DNA of 19,542 bases from Prevotella sp. UBA1104 (GCA_002314055.1 DCBP01000049.1:17153-36694), one strand, 5' to 3'. Positions 8,685-17,376 are shown, counted from the first letter of the stretch. Program-made: numbers and translations. Notes: a model not told the origin generated them from the sequence alone.

Positions 8685-8898
8685 GATAAAATTCTCGATA
8701 TATAAGCCCTTTATTGCAAAAAACGAAAAATAACATTTACAGGAGTCTCGGCAACATCTATTATTAACGCCATAAAACGACCTACAAAAAACATGACAAT
8801 TCAATATTGTTCCTTAAACTCATGTAAGGTAATCTATAAAAAACGACACATTTTTTTACTTTTCCTCATAACATCAGATTTAAATAAAAAAAATTCCG

Positions 8899-8906
8899 TA
8901 CCTTCG
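8899..8906 (+). promoter_or_regulatory. Possible -7 element for pyrB-pyrI-glyA
   Basis: TACCTTCG matches TAnnTTTG at all positions but one and lies 33 nt before the pyrB start. A clear -33 TTTG is missing at the right distance. I saw no pyrimidine-type attenuator in the leader. Confidence 0.4.
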
Positions 8907-8939
8907 CAGATGAATTTAATAAAAACATAACTACGGTAT

Positions 8940-9887
8940 ATGGAAAAACATGATTTTGTAACAATTGCCGATTTGTCGAAGGAGAAAATCCTATACTTGA
9001 TAAATATGGCAAAAGAGTTCGAAATGCACCCAAATCGTGAGATTCTAAAAGGCAAAGTGGTGGCAACACTTTTCTTTGAACCTTCTACAAGAACACGACT
9101 GAGTTTTGAAACTGCAGCAAACAGGCTTGGCGCAAAAGTTATAGGATTCTCCGATGCGAAAGTGACGAGTGCCACTAAAGGAGAAACACTGAAGGACACG
9201 ATACTGATGGTGTCAAACTATGCTGACGTTATCGCCATGCGACACTACATCGAGGGTGCGGCGCAATATGCATCGGAAATAGCACCGATACCTATTATTA
9301 ATGCCGGAGACGGTGCCCACCAACATCCGTCACAATGTATGCTCGACCTTTATTCCATATACAAGACACAAGGAACACTTGAGAATCTGAACATCTACCT
9401 TGTCGGCGACCTTAAATACGGACGTACAGTCCATTCCCTAATCATGGCAATGCGCCATTTCAATCCTACATTCCACTTTATCGCACCAAAGGAACTCGCC
9501 ATGCCAGACGAGTACAAGTTGTATTGTAAACAGCACGGCATAAAATTCGTTGAGCATACAGACTTCAATGAGGACATTATCGCCGGAGCCGATATCCTAT
9601 ACATGACAAGAGTACAGAAAGAACGCTTTTCTGACCTTATGGAATATGAGAGAGTGAAGAATGTTTATATCCTCCGCAACGACATGCTCGGCAAAGCACG
9701 CGAAAACATGAAGATAATGCACCCGCTGCCAAGAGTTAACGAGATAGCATACGACGTTGACGAGAATCCGCATGCTTACTACATACAACAAGCGCAAAAC
9801 GGACTTTATGCAAGAGAGGCTATAATCTGCGACGTACTGGGGTATACTCTCGACGACATAAAGGCTGACAAGACAATCATAGGTTGA
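8940..9887 (+). CDS. pyrB: Aspartate carbamoyltransferase catalytic chain
   Basis: Condenses carbamoyl phosphate with aspartate to carbamoyl aspartate, the committed step of pyrimidine synthesis, in the cytosol. The 315-residue chain has the carbamoyl-phosphate loop STRTRLSFE (49-57), a catalytic lysine in the SATKGE loop (Lys80), HQHPSQ (127-132) and HPLPR (261-265). These are the family hallmarks and the length is normal. The regulatory chain gene pyrI starts 22 nt downstream, so the enzyme is expected to be the allosteric class with catalytic trimers and regulatory dimers, as in enteric bacteria. The start at 8940 fits the family N-terminus. glyA follows in the same direction and may share the transcript. 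Confidence 0.97.
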   Translation: MEKHDFVTIADLSKEKILYLINMAKEFEMHPNREILKGKVVATLFFEPSTRTRLSFETAANRLGAKVIGFSDAKVTSATKGETLKDTILMVSNYADVIAMRHYIEGAAQYASEIAPIPIINAGDGAHQHPSQCMLDLYSIYKTQGTLENLNIYLVGDLKYGRTVHSLIMAMRHFNPTFHFIAPKELAMPDEYKLYCKQHGIKFVEHTDFNEDIIAGADILYMTRVQKERFSDLMEYERVKNVYILRNDMLGKARENMKIMHPLPRVNEIAYDVDENPHAYYIQQAQNGLYAREAIICDVLGYTLDDIKADKTIIG

Positions 9888-9909
9888 ACTTTTAATCGTA
9901 ATTCATAAA

Positions 9910-10365
9910 ATGAGCAAGAAAGAAAGACTCGTTGCCGCAATCGAAAACGGCACCGTAATCGACCATATTCCAGCAGAGAAAGCTTATGCCGTGGCTACAC
10001 TGCTCGGTCTGCAGACTCTTGACGAGCCTGTTACCATCGGATATAACTATCCCTCAAAGAAACTTGGCAAAAAGGGTATCATAAAGATTGAAAACAAATT
10101 CTTCACCGATGAGGAAATATCACGCCTCTCAGTCGTTGCACCTAACGTGGTACTCAACGTTATTCGCGACTATGAGGTGGTGGAGAAAAAAACAGTAACT
10201 ACTCCCGACAAACTCTGCGGAATAGTAAAATGCAACAACCCGAAATGTATCACCAACAACGAGCCGATGCAGACTATCTTCCATGTTATCGACAAGGCTA
10301 ATGGTATCATAAGATGCCATTACTGCGACAAAGAGCAGGATATGAACCACGTAAAACTCGTATAG
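9910..10365 (+). CDS. pyrI: Aspartate carbamoyltransferase regulatory chain
   Basis: Binds CTP/ATP effectors and couples nucleotide levels to the PyrB trimers. The 151-residue chain has an N-terminal allosteric domain (about 1-100) and a C-terminal zinc domain. The four zinc ligands are Cys108, Cys113, Cys136 and Cys139, in the CxxxxC...CxxC arrangement of the family, which contacts the catalytic chain. Length is typical (about 150). It lies 22 nt after pyrB. The next gene, glyA, begins 56 nt after its stop with no visible promoter or terminator between, so readthrough into glyA is likely. Confidence 0.96.
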   Translation: MSKKERLVAAIENGTVIDHIPAEKAYAVATLLGLQTLDEPVTIGYNYPSKKLGKKGIIKIENKFFTDEEISRLSVVAPNVVLNVIRDYEVVEKKTVTTPDKLCGIVKCNNPKCITNNEPMQTIFHVIDKANGIIRCHYCDKEQDMNHVKLV

Positions 10366-10421
10366 GAGAAGCATTATTCTACAAATATAATAACATACGT
10401 TTAATCCTTATCAAAGAAAAA

Positions 10422-11702
10422 ATGAAAAAAGACCAAGCGATTTTCGACCTTATCGAGAGAGAACACCAGCGCCAACTGAAAGGTATGGAACTTATTGCAT
10501 CTGAGAACTTTGTCAGCGACGAAGTTATGCAAGCTATGGGCTCTTGCCTAACAAACAAGTACGCCGAGGGCTACCCAGGCAAACGCTACTACGGTGGATG
10601 CGAAGTTGTTGACGAAGTGGAAACTCTGGCTATCGAGAGAGTGAAGAAACTTTTCGGAGCAGAGTATGCAAATGTACAGCCACATTCCGGAGCTCAGGCC
10701 AATGCAGCCGTATTGCTCACCGTTCTTAACCCTGGCGACACTTTCATGGGACTTAACCTTGCTCATGGAGGTCACCTCTCACATGGTTCGGCAGTCAACA
10801 CTTCAGGTATTCTCTACAACCCGATTGGATATAATCTCAACAAAGAGACAGGAAGAGTGGACTACGACGAGATGGAACGTCTCGCCATCGAGCATAAGCC
10901 GAAACTCATTATCGGTGGTGGTTCTGCTTATAGCCGCGAATGGGATTATAAACGTATGCGCGAGATTGCCGACAAGGTTGGAGCTTTGCTCATGATCGAC
11001 ATGGCTCATCCTGCAGGACTTATTGCAGCCGGACTACTCGACAATCCTGTTAAATATGCTCACATCGTTACTTCTACAACCCACAAGACCCTGCGCGGTC
11101 CGCGTGGAGGAATAATTCTCATGGGAAAGGACTTTGAGAATCCATGGGGTAAGAAAACTCCTAAGGGACAAATAAAGATGATGAGCCAGCTACTCAACAG
11201 TGCTGTGTTCCCTGGCGAACAGGGCGGACCATTGGAGCATGTCATCGCAGCCAAAGCTGTTGCCTTCAACGAGGCTCTTCAGCCTGAGTTCAAGGAATGG
11301 GCTCTTCAGGTGAAGAAAAACGCAGCAAAACTTGCCGAAGAACTTATCAAACGTGGCTTCTCTATCGTTAGCGGCGGTACTGACAACCACAGCATGCTTG
11401 TTGACCTGCGCACTAAATACCCTGAACTAACAGGCAAGGTGGCAGAGAAGGCTCTTGTTGCTGCCGATATTACGGTAAACAAGAATATGGTGCCTTTTGA
11501 TACACGCAGCGCTTTCCAGACTTCCGGAATCCGCCTCGGAACTCCTGCCATCACCACACGCGGTGCTAAGGAAGACTTGATGGTACTTATCGCTGAACTT
11601 ATTGAAGAAGTGCTCAACGACCCGGAGAACGAAGAAGTTATCGCTTCTGTACGCAAACGCGTTAACGAAACGATGAAGCAGTATCCGCTCTTTGCTTATT
11701 AA
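10422..11702 (+). CDS. glyA: Serine hydroxymethyltransferase
   Basis: PLP enzyme that interconverts serine plus tetrahydrofolate with glycine plus 5,10-methylene-tetrahydrofolate, the main source of one-carbon units. The start chosen is the ATG at 10422, giving MKKDQAIFDLIEREHQRQ and 426 residues, the family length. An upstream in-frame ATG at 10314 would lie inside pyrI and add a non-conserved stretch. Signatures are ELIASENF (23-30), NKYAEGYPGKRYYGG (45-59), QPHSGAQAN (86-94), the PLP-pocket Asp193-His196 region and the Schiff-base lysine in STTHKTLRGPRGG (Lys222). It sits 56 nt behind pyrI and ends at a strong palindromic terminator. Methylene-tetrahydrofolate also serves thymidylate synthesis, a possible reason for the pyrimidine linkage (inference). 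Confidence 0.97.
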   Translation: MKKDQAIFDLIEREHQRQLKGMELIASENFVSDEVMQAMGSCLTNKYAEGYPGKRYYGGCEVVDEVETLAIERVKKLFGAEYANVQPHSGAQANAAVLLTVLNPGDTFMGLNLAHGGHLSHGSAVNTSGILYNPIGYNLNKETGRVDYDEMERLAIEHKPKLIIGGGSAYSREWDYKRMREIADKVGALLMIDMAHPAGLIAAGLLDNPVKYAHIVTSTTHKTLRGPRGGIILMGKDFENPWGKKTPKGQIKMMSQLLNSAVFPGEQGGPLEHVIAAKAVAFNEALQPEFKEWALQVKKNAAKLAEELIKRGFSIVSGGTDNHSMLVDLRTKYPELTGKVAEKALVAADITVNKNMVPFDTRSAFQTSGIRLGTPAITTRGAKEDLMVLIAELIEEVLNDPENEEVIASVRKRVNETMKQYPLFAY

Positions 11703-11722
11703 ATAAGTACGCATACATATTA

Positions 11723-11763
11723 ATATAATAAATGCCGGAACAATGTTCCGGCATTTATTATAT
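11723..11763. terminator. Bidirectional terminator, 41-bp perfect palindrome
   Basis: Every base from 11723 to 11763 is matched across the central A at 11743. The core is AATGCCGGAAC with GTTCCGGCATT, flanked by AT-rich arms that give T-rich tails on both strands. It separates the convergent glyA and serine hydrolase genes. Confidence 0.87.
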
Positions 11764-11771
11764 CCAAATTC

Positions 11772-13082
11772 CTATTTGAAGAACAAATTTCGCTTCGGCA
11801 TCTTACCACTATATTTTTGACGTAGTTTCTCAAACAAGCGCATCGTGTCGTTTGAGAATCCGTGTCCTTTCCACGTACTCGTGTTTGTTATCAGAATCCA
11901 GCACTCACCATCAGGATAACGCAGAACAAGAGCACTCGTTCCAGATAAAGACCCAGTTCTAATCCAAGGCTTACCCTTAGGACAGAAATTCCATCCGATA
12001 CAAAAATCATGGTCTGGCATCTCCTTTGTCATAAACTCAACCGATTCGCTGCTAAGAATATCAGGAATGCCCGGAAGTAAATCTATCGAAGCAATGAAAC
12101 GCGACAGTTCTGCAGCCGAGCCACACCATGCACCGGCACCGGCAAGACGCGGAATATCATTCTCACCATAGCATTTCTCTACTTTATTTCCACTGTTGTT
12201 ATATTCATATACAGGCTCCGACCCTTTATGCATATAGTATTTCACCTCATTTCTTCTGCGGTCCTTATAGTAGTTGCCGGCAATATGGAAATCATAGCAT
12301 CCTGCCGGCTCAAAAACATATTTGCGCATATAGTCCTCATACGACAAACCTGTCTTCTTCTCTATAATCATCGACAGCAACGTATATCCTACATTAGAAT
12401 ACCGCTTCGCTGTACCCGGAGTATAACCCAACCGGCGTTTTAATAGGATACGCATCAAGGTCTCGTGGTTTGGCGGCGTTGACAGATGGTTCTGCATCAT
12501 GATATATCGGGTTGAGAACATAGGGTCTCCAGCACCATTGGTGAAACCTGCCTTATGGCGCAGCAATTGCTCCAATGTTATGTCGAAATACCGTTTATCC
12601 TTTATAACATTTGTATATGCCGTATCGTTGAGAATACCCTTAGGACCAAAAACATGGTCGGAAAGCCTCAGCACATGAGTTTCGACCAGTTTCATCACTC
12701 CCACTGCCGTAAGCAGTTTCGACACCGAGGCAAAACGCATCACTTGTGTCGGTTCCATTGCAATACCCTTCTCCTTGTCGGCCCAGCCAAATCCCTTGCA
12801 GTAAAGCAATGAATCATTACGCGATATAGCAATCTGAGCTCCATTAAGTTCCCACCGCTCGAAATATCTCTTCAGCGTGGTCTCCATGTCCTGAAGCTGG
12901 GGAGCATCCGACATACTGTTTGTTAGCGTATCGTTCAGATGGGTATGGCTCACGGGAGCAGGTTTTTTGTCGGTCTCTCTTGAAGACAAACAAGACACAC
13001 ACTGTCTTACCGATAAGAAAACGATAAGACAAAAAACAAGTAGTATGACGAATATTCTTTTCTTTCTGTATCTTCTTGCCAT
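11772..13082 (-). CDS. Membrane-anchored serine hydrolase of the beta-lactamase/class C PBP fold
   Basis: A 436-residue protein with a basic N-terminus and one hydrophobic anchor (about 9-30), so the catalytic domain should face the periplasm. It has no clean lipobox, although Cys28 and Cys31 follow the anchor. The active-site SxxK is Ser119-Lys122 (FASVSKLL) and the tyrosine motif is YSN (228-230). The third box is RTGS (376-379), where many class C enzymes have KTG or HTG. This is the broad Beta-lactamase family (DUF-like esterases, DD-peptidases, EstB and PBP4* types). The substrate cannot be told, and true antibiotic hydrolysis is not implied. Its start codon lies 3 nt after the uvrD stop, so it is cotranscribed with uvrD. 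Confidence 0.85.
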   Translation of the reverse strand: MARRYRKKRIFVILLVFCLIVFLSVRQCVSCLSSRETDKKPAPVSHTHLNDTLTNSMSDAPQLQDMETTLKRYFERWELNGAQIAISRNDSLLYCKGFGWADKEKGIAMEPTQVMRFASVSKLLTAVGVMKLVETHVLRLSDHVFGPKGILNDTAYTNVIKDKRYFDITLEQLLRHKAGFTNGAGDPMFSTRYIMMQNHLSTPPNHETLMRILLKRRLGYTPGTAKRYSNVGYTLLSMIIEKKTGLSYEDYMRKYVFEPAGCYDFHIAGNYYKDRRRNEVKYYMHKGSEPVYEYNNSGNKVEKCYGENDIPRLAGAGAWCGSAAELSRFIASIDLLPGIPDILSSESVEFMTKEMPDHDFCIGWNFCPKGKPWIRTGSLSGTSALVLRYPDGECWILITNTSTWKGHGFSNDTMRLFEKLRQKYSGKMPKRNLFFK

Positions 13083-13085
13083 TAT

Positions 13086-15566
13086 TTACTTTATAACTTT
13101 AAGTCTTGCAAATTTCATCAGCAACTGTTTTGTGCCGACATTCTTGAATTCTACCGTTGCCTTGGCGTTCTCTCCGCTGCCTTCAAGTCTTAACACGGTG
13201 CCTACCCCGAAACGTGTATGCTCTACAGTGGCTCCAACAGCAACGCCACCAATGTTTGTTACATTGTCGTTCACTGTGCCAACGGGAGATGTTGACGGAT
13301 TTTTCGGTGTAGAAATACGTCCGGAACTTTTCGTCGCCGGATTACTGATACCCAAGACTTCTGTATAGTCGCCCTTCCGAAAATGATAACTGTCGTCAAC
13401 ATGACCTACGGCTCGCGGTTTAGGATCAGCACGAAACTGACTCGCCACTGGATTTGAATTCTGATATCTGCTGCCGTATCCTCTGTTTCCGAATTCGCCA
13501 CTCCCATATTCTCTGCCACCAAAACCTTTGTTTCCGAGTGAAGCAAAACGGTTATCCATCCTCGAAGCCTCATCGGCGAGATTGTTCACTTCTATAAGCG
13601 ACGGTTTTATATCTTTTATAAAACGGCTTGGTGTATCAAACTCCATTTTTCCGTAACGGTAACGGTTTCTGGCACATGTCAGCTCGCATGTACGCTCGGC
13701 TCTCGTTATGGCAACATATAGCAGTCGGCGCTCCTCTTCAAGTGCGCGCTGGGAGTCGCATGACATTGGACTTGGAAAGATATTCTCCTCCAGTCCGACG
13801 ATGAAGACATGCGGAAATTCAAGTCCCTTTGCACTATGTATAGTCATCAGGTTCACCTTTTTCGTTTCGTCATCCTGCTTACTCTCGATGTCTGTAAGCA
13901 GCGACACCTCCTGCAAGAAATCCGTAAGGTATATACTTTTCGACAACGAAGCGTCTTCTTTTCTGCCCTCTACAAAATCCTGCATTCCATTGAGAAACTC
14001 CTCAAGGTTCTCTTGTCTTGCCACGCTCTCCAGCTCTTTGTCGGCATATAAATCAGCAGCAATACCGCTCGTTTTTATTATGTCGTAGCCTAAGGTATAG
14101 GCATCATCCTCTGTTAGCCTATCTACAAAGCCAGCGATCATCGTCCGGAAAGCCTCAAGCTTATTGAGCACCGCCTTACTTACCTTCAGTCCACTTCTTT
14201 CCGGCGAGGAGAGTACAGTCCACAGACTCACGCCATTAGCCGTGGCGGTATCAATGATTTTCGTCAGGGTTGTATTTCCTATTCCTCGCGTTGGATAATT
14301 TATTATTCTCTTCAACGCTTCCTCGTCGTTAGGATTGGCAACAAGTCGGAAATATGCTATAACGTCTTTAATTTCCTTACGCTGATAAAAGCTCAAACCA
14401 CCGTATATTCTATACGGCATATTTGCCTTGCGCAGAGCTTCCTCAAAAGTTCGGCTCTGAGCATTCGTTCGATACAGGATTGCAAAATCGCTATACTCTC
14501 CACCGCTTTTCTGCATAATGTTTCGTATGTCTTTACATACTATTACAGCCTCTTCTTTGTCGCTGTATGCCATTTTGAGCTTTATGCGCTCTCCCTCGTT
14601 GTTCTTGCTGTACACATCCTTGCGTATCTGCCACTGGTTATGGAGAATCAAACTGTTTGCTGCTTCTACGATACGCTGCGTACTTCGGTAATTCTGCTCG
14701 AGTTTGAATATCCTGCTTCCTGTAAATACCTTCTCGAAACTCAACATGTTATCGATATTTGCTCCACGGAACGCATAGATACTCTGGGCATCGTCTCCAA
14801 CAGCACACACCCTGTGGTTGACGCTCGCCAGTTGGTATACGATTTTCTGCTGTACGGCATTTGTATCCTGATACTCGTCGACTAAAATATACTGAAAATT
14901 AGAGGCATATTTATTTAGTACTTCCGGATGTTCATTGAACAATACATATATGTTCACAAGCAAATCGTCGAAGTCCATCGCATTTGCCCTTTTACAGCGC
15001 TCACAATATGTGGCATAAATCTTCGACATATCCGGCATGTGCGTCTCGAAATCTCGCGTTTGAGACGCACGGTCCAGAACATAATCTTCTGGCAGAAGAA
15101 GATGGTTTTTTGCCATGCTTATCCTTGAAGCTACTGTTGACGGCTTGTAGACCTTGTCGTTAAGTCCCATCTCCTTAATGATTGCTTTCACGAGACTCTT
15201 CGAGTCGCTGTCGTCGTATATGGTGAAGTTTGAATTATAGCCAATGTTGTTTGCTTCCGACCGCAGTATTCTGGAGAAGATACTATGGAAGGTTCCCATA
15301 TAAATGCTTCTTGCATGGTCTCCGCCCACGATATTGTTTATTCTCTCCTTCATCTCGTTTGCAGCCTTGTTGGTAAATGTCAAAGCTAATATATTCCATG
15401 GGTTCATGCCCTGCATGAGCAGATATGCCACTTTATAAGTGAGCACACGGGTCTTACCCGAACCGGCACCGGCGATTACGAGCGACGGACCGTCGCAATA
15501 TTCCACGGCTGCCCGCTGACTGTCGTTCAGTCCTGCAAGGAAATCTGACATATTCTTGTTTTCCAT
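13086..15566 (-). CDS. uvrD: ATP-dependent DNA helicase UvrD/PcrA family
   Basis: Superfamily 1A 3'-5' DNA helicase acting in repair, replication restart and removal of blocks. The 826-residue product starts from the ATG at 15564-15566; a TTG one codon earlier and an ATG at codon 6 are alternatives. It has the Q motif (NDSQ), Walker A GAGSGKT (33-39), Walker B DEYQDT (230-235), GDDAQSIYAFRGA (257-269), QNYRST (291-296), the TIHSAKGLEF motif and LYVAITRA. The last 50 residues or so (GATVEHTRFGVGTV onward) match the C-terminal Tudor-like domain of PcrA/UvrD that contacts RNA polymerase. Between helicase and Tudor parts is a Gly/Arg/Tyr-rich low-complexity stretch (about 680-705). Whether uvrD or pcrA is the better name cannot be decided by eye. 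Confidence 0.95.
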   Translation of the reverse strand: MENKNMSDFLAGLNDSQRAAVEYCDGPSLVIAGAGSGKTRVLTYKVAYLLMQGMNPWNILALTFTNKAANEMKERINNIVGGDHARSIYMGTFHSIFSRILRSEANNIGYNSNFTIYDDSDSKSLVKAIIKEMGLNDKVYKPSTVASRISMAKNHLLLPEDYVLDRASQTRDFETHMPDMSKIYATYCERCKRANAMDFDDLLVNIYVLFNEHPEVLNKYASNFQYILVDEYQDTNAVQQKIVYQLASVNHRVCAVGDDAQSIYAFRGANIDNMLSFEKVFTGSRIFKLEQNYRSTQRIVEAANSLILHNQWQIRKDVYSKNNEGERIKLKMAYSDKEEAVIVCKDIRNIMQKSGGEYSDFAILYRTNAQSRTFEEALRKANMPYRIYGGLSFYQRKEIKDVIAYFRLVANPNDEEALKRIINYPTRGIGNTTLTKIIDTATANGVSLWTVLSSPERSGLKVSKAVLNKLEAFRTMIAGFVDRLTEDDAYTLGYDIIKTSGIAADLYADKELESVARQENLEEFLNGMQDFVEGRKEDASLSKSIYLTDFLQEVSLLTDIESKQDDETKKVNLMTIHSAKGLEFPHVFIVGLEENIFPSPMSCDSQRALEEERRLLYVAITRAERTCELTCARNRYRYGKMEFDTPSRFIKDIKPSLIEVNNLADEASRMDNRFASLGNKGFGGREYGSGEFGNRGYGSRYQNSNPVASQFRADPKPRAVGHVDDSYHFRKGDYTEVLGISNPATKSSGRISTPKNPSTSPVGTVNDNVTNIGGVAVGATVEHTRFGVGTVLRLEGSGENAKATVEFKNVGTKQLLMKFARLKVIK

Positions 15567-15669
15567 CAATAGGGATATGCTGTTTTCCGACTTCCTGTTC
15601 TTATTTACTCCGATAATAATATTATTAAATAATGTAAGAGCTGAAAAGAACTGGAAATCGAAAAGGAAA

Positions 15670-16416
15670 TTATTTCTTATAGTTTCTATACACTCCGCCC
15701 GAAGAGGTCGACGGGTTTATATCTTCGCCCTCACGAGGGAATGAAGGGATAAATCTCATCTGCTGCTCTATCTGGCGCTGACGCTTGCGCATATAAGCAC
15801 TTGGGTCCTTCGAACTGAACTTTCGCGGATTTGGCAATGTGGCGGCTATCAGTGCACACTGGGCTCTCGACAGATTTGCTGCATCGGTAGAGAAATTGTC
15901 TGTCGCAACGGCATCTACTCCATATATGCCGTCTCCCATTTCTATTGAGTTTAGATAAACCTCCATGATACGCTGTTTGCTCCACATAAATTCTATGAGC
16001 ACCGTGAAATATGCCTCAAAACCTTTTCTCACCCACGAACGACCTGGCCACAGAAATACATTCTTTGCCGTCTGCTGACTTATAGTACTGGCTCCATGCT
16101 TCTTCTTTCCTTCAAGATTATGCATGGCTGCTTTCTCGATAGCCTTGTAGTCGAAACCGTGGTGCAGCAGGAAACGCTGGTCTTCGCTTGCCATTACTGC
16201 CACTGGCATATGCGGAGAGATTTCCTCCATCGGCACCCAGTGGTGGTGCATCTTCATCGGCTCCCCCTCACCCATCTGCTGAAAGCAACGGATAAACATC
16301 AGCGGTGTGTAGTATACCGGTACGAACCGATATAATACCACAACAAGAATGGTGGAGCCAAAGAAGGCTGCCACCACCCATTTGAATACTTTCCCGACAA
16401 TACCGAGTTTTCTCAT
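15670..16416 (-). CDS. mtgA: Monofunctional peptidoglycan glycosyltransferase
   Basis: Polymerises lipid II into glycan strands without cross-linking, anchored in the inner membrane. The 248-residue protein has a single membrane segment (about 12-30) and a lone family 51 domain with the catalytic Glu in ASEDQRF (Glu78), GASTISQQTAKN (108-119) and LNSIEMG (155-161). There is no transpeptidase domain, which marks it as MtgA rather than a class A PBP. Residues after about 228 (PREG then NPSTSSGG) are poorly family-like and are encoded by two short palindromic stretches. The gene starts 18 nt after the OmpA-like lipoprotein gene, so the two are an operon of envelope genes. uvrD follows after about 100 nt. 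Confidence 0.94.
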   Translation of the reverse strand: MRKLGIVGKVFKWVVAAFFGSTILVVVLYRFVPVYYTPLMFIRCFQQMGEGEPMKMHHHWVPMEEISPHMPVAVMASEDQRFLLHHGFDYKAIEKAAMHNLEGKKKHGASTISQQTAKNVFLWPGRSWVRKGFEAYFTVLIEFMWSKQRIMEVYLNSIEMGDGIYGVDAVATDNFSTDAANLSRAQCALIAATLPNPRKFSSKDPSAYMRKRQRQIEQQMRFIPSFPREGEDINPSTSSGGVYRNYKK

Positions 16417-16434
16417 TTCTGTTTTGCTGGGATA

Positions 16435-17136
16435 TTAGTTGAGCTTGCCTTGCTGAGCCTCTTTTACCATCTGCTCGCTGGCATACATGTAAATCTCTAC
16501 ACGGCGATTCTGGTCTTGTCCTGCCTTGGTACTATTGTCTGCCACTGGCTCCGAACTGCCCTTCCCCACTACATTCTTAAACTGGCTGTTTGCAACTCCG
16601 GCTACCTTGAGATAGTCTACTACCGACTGTGCTCTCTGCTGCGAGAGTTCCAGATTCTTCTGTGCGCTCTGCTCTGCGGTTGAGTTTCTCCAGCCTTGGT
16701 TATCAGTATGTCCGTATGCATCAATTGCACACGTAGAATATTTCTTCATCAGCTTTGCAAGGTTGTCAAGATTTGTCTTGCTTGCCGAACTGAGTTCTGA
16801 AGAACTTGTCTTAAACAACAATCCGCTGTCGAATGTTATCTTCACTGCCTTCAAACCATTAACATCTGTCACCTCTTCCACTTTTGCATTGTTCAACTCA
16901 GCCTCAGCTTCGGCCTTTACCTTATCCATATGCTTGCCGATAAGTGCTCCGGCTCCTGTTCCCACTGCTGTTCCGATGGCTGCTCCAACTGCCGTGTTTC
17001 CGGCAATCTTACCGATTATCGCACCGAGTACGGCACCGCCACCTGCTCCTATAAGGGCTCCATTACCTGTATTGTTTCCACAGCTTACTACTGCTGCCGC
17101 ACACAAACCAAGAGTTGCAATCTTAATACTATTCAT
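16435..17136 (-). CDS. OmpA-family peptidoglycan-associated lipoprotein with glycine zipper
   Basis: A 233-residue predicted outer-membrane lipoprotein. The signal peptide (1-18) ends in the lipobox VVSC, with Cys19 as the lipidated residue. Residues 26-69 are a glycine zipper (repeated GxxxG, such as GAGGGAVLGAIIG), which packs in membranes. Residues of about 98-217 form an OmpA C-terminal domain with ITFDSG, GHTDN (142-146), LSQQRAQSVVDYL and NRRVEI (210-215). These are the features that bind diaminopimelate in peptidoglycan. The architecture matches YiaD-like proteins that tie the outer membrane to the wall. It has its own perfect promoter and leads the operon with mtgA. It may stabilise the envelope; that is family inference. 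Confidence 0.92.
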   Translation of the reverse strand: MNSIKIATLGLCAAAVVSCGNNTGNGALIGAGGGAVLGAIIGKIAGNTAVGAAIGTAVGTGAGALIGKHMDKVKAEAEAELNNAKVEEVTDVNGLKAVKITFDSGLLFKTSSSELSSASKTNLDNLAKLMKKYSTCAIDAYGHTDNQGWRNSTAEQSAQKNLELSQQRAQSVVDYLKVAGVANSQFKNVVGKGSSEPVADNSTKAGQDQNRRVEIYMYASEQMVKEAQQGKLN

Positions 17137-17204
17137 AATCTATTCTTTTTTCGTTAATTTTAGCCGGCACATATAACTACAATACACCTCATGCCGTTAA
17201 GATG

Positions 17205-17236
17205 CAAAGTTAAATCTTTTATTACACACATCCAAA
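17205..17236 (-). promoter_or_regulatory. Predicted promoter of the OmpA-like-mtgA operon (Bacteroidetes type)
   Basis: On the minus strand a -33 TTTG (17233-17236) and a -7 TAACTTTG (17205-17212) are separated by 20 nt, a perfect match to the consensus. It lies about 70 nt before the lipoprotein start. Confidence 0.82.
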
Positions 17237-17298
17237 ATTATGTAACAAAAAAAGTTTAAATGTCATATATAAAGCAATTTCAGAACATATAATTCTCT

Positions 17299-17327
17299 TA
17301 TTGTCGTTTTTGATATTCCCGACAATA
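17299..17327. repeat. Short inverted repeat
   Basis: TATTGTCG (17299-17306) is matched by CGACAATA (17320-17327) across 13 nt. It has no T tract and no associated gene, so it is more like a protein-binding dyad than a terminator. Its function is unknown. Confidence 0.45.
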
Positions 17328-17376
17328 CACAGTTTGAAACATTTTCATTTGCCCACATATATTTATTTTTTTCAAA

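Noticed and set aside
10314..10421. N-terminal extension of glyA from an upstream in-frame ATG
   Set aside because: It overlaps the end of pyrI and adds residues absent from the family; the ATG at 10422 gives the normal start and length.
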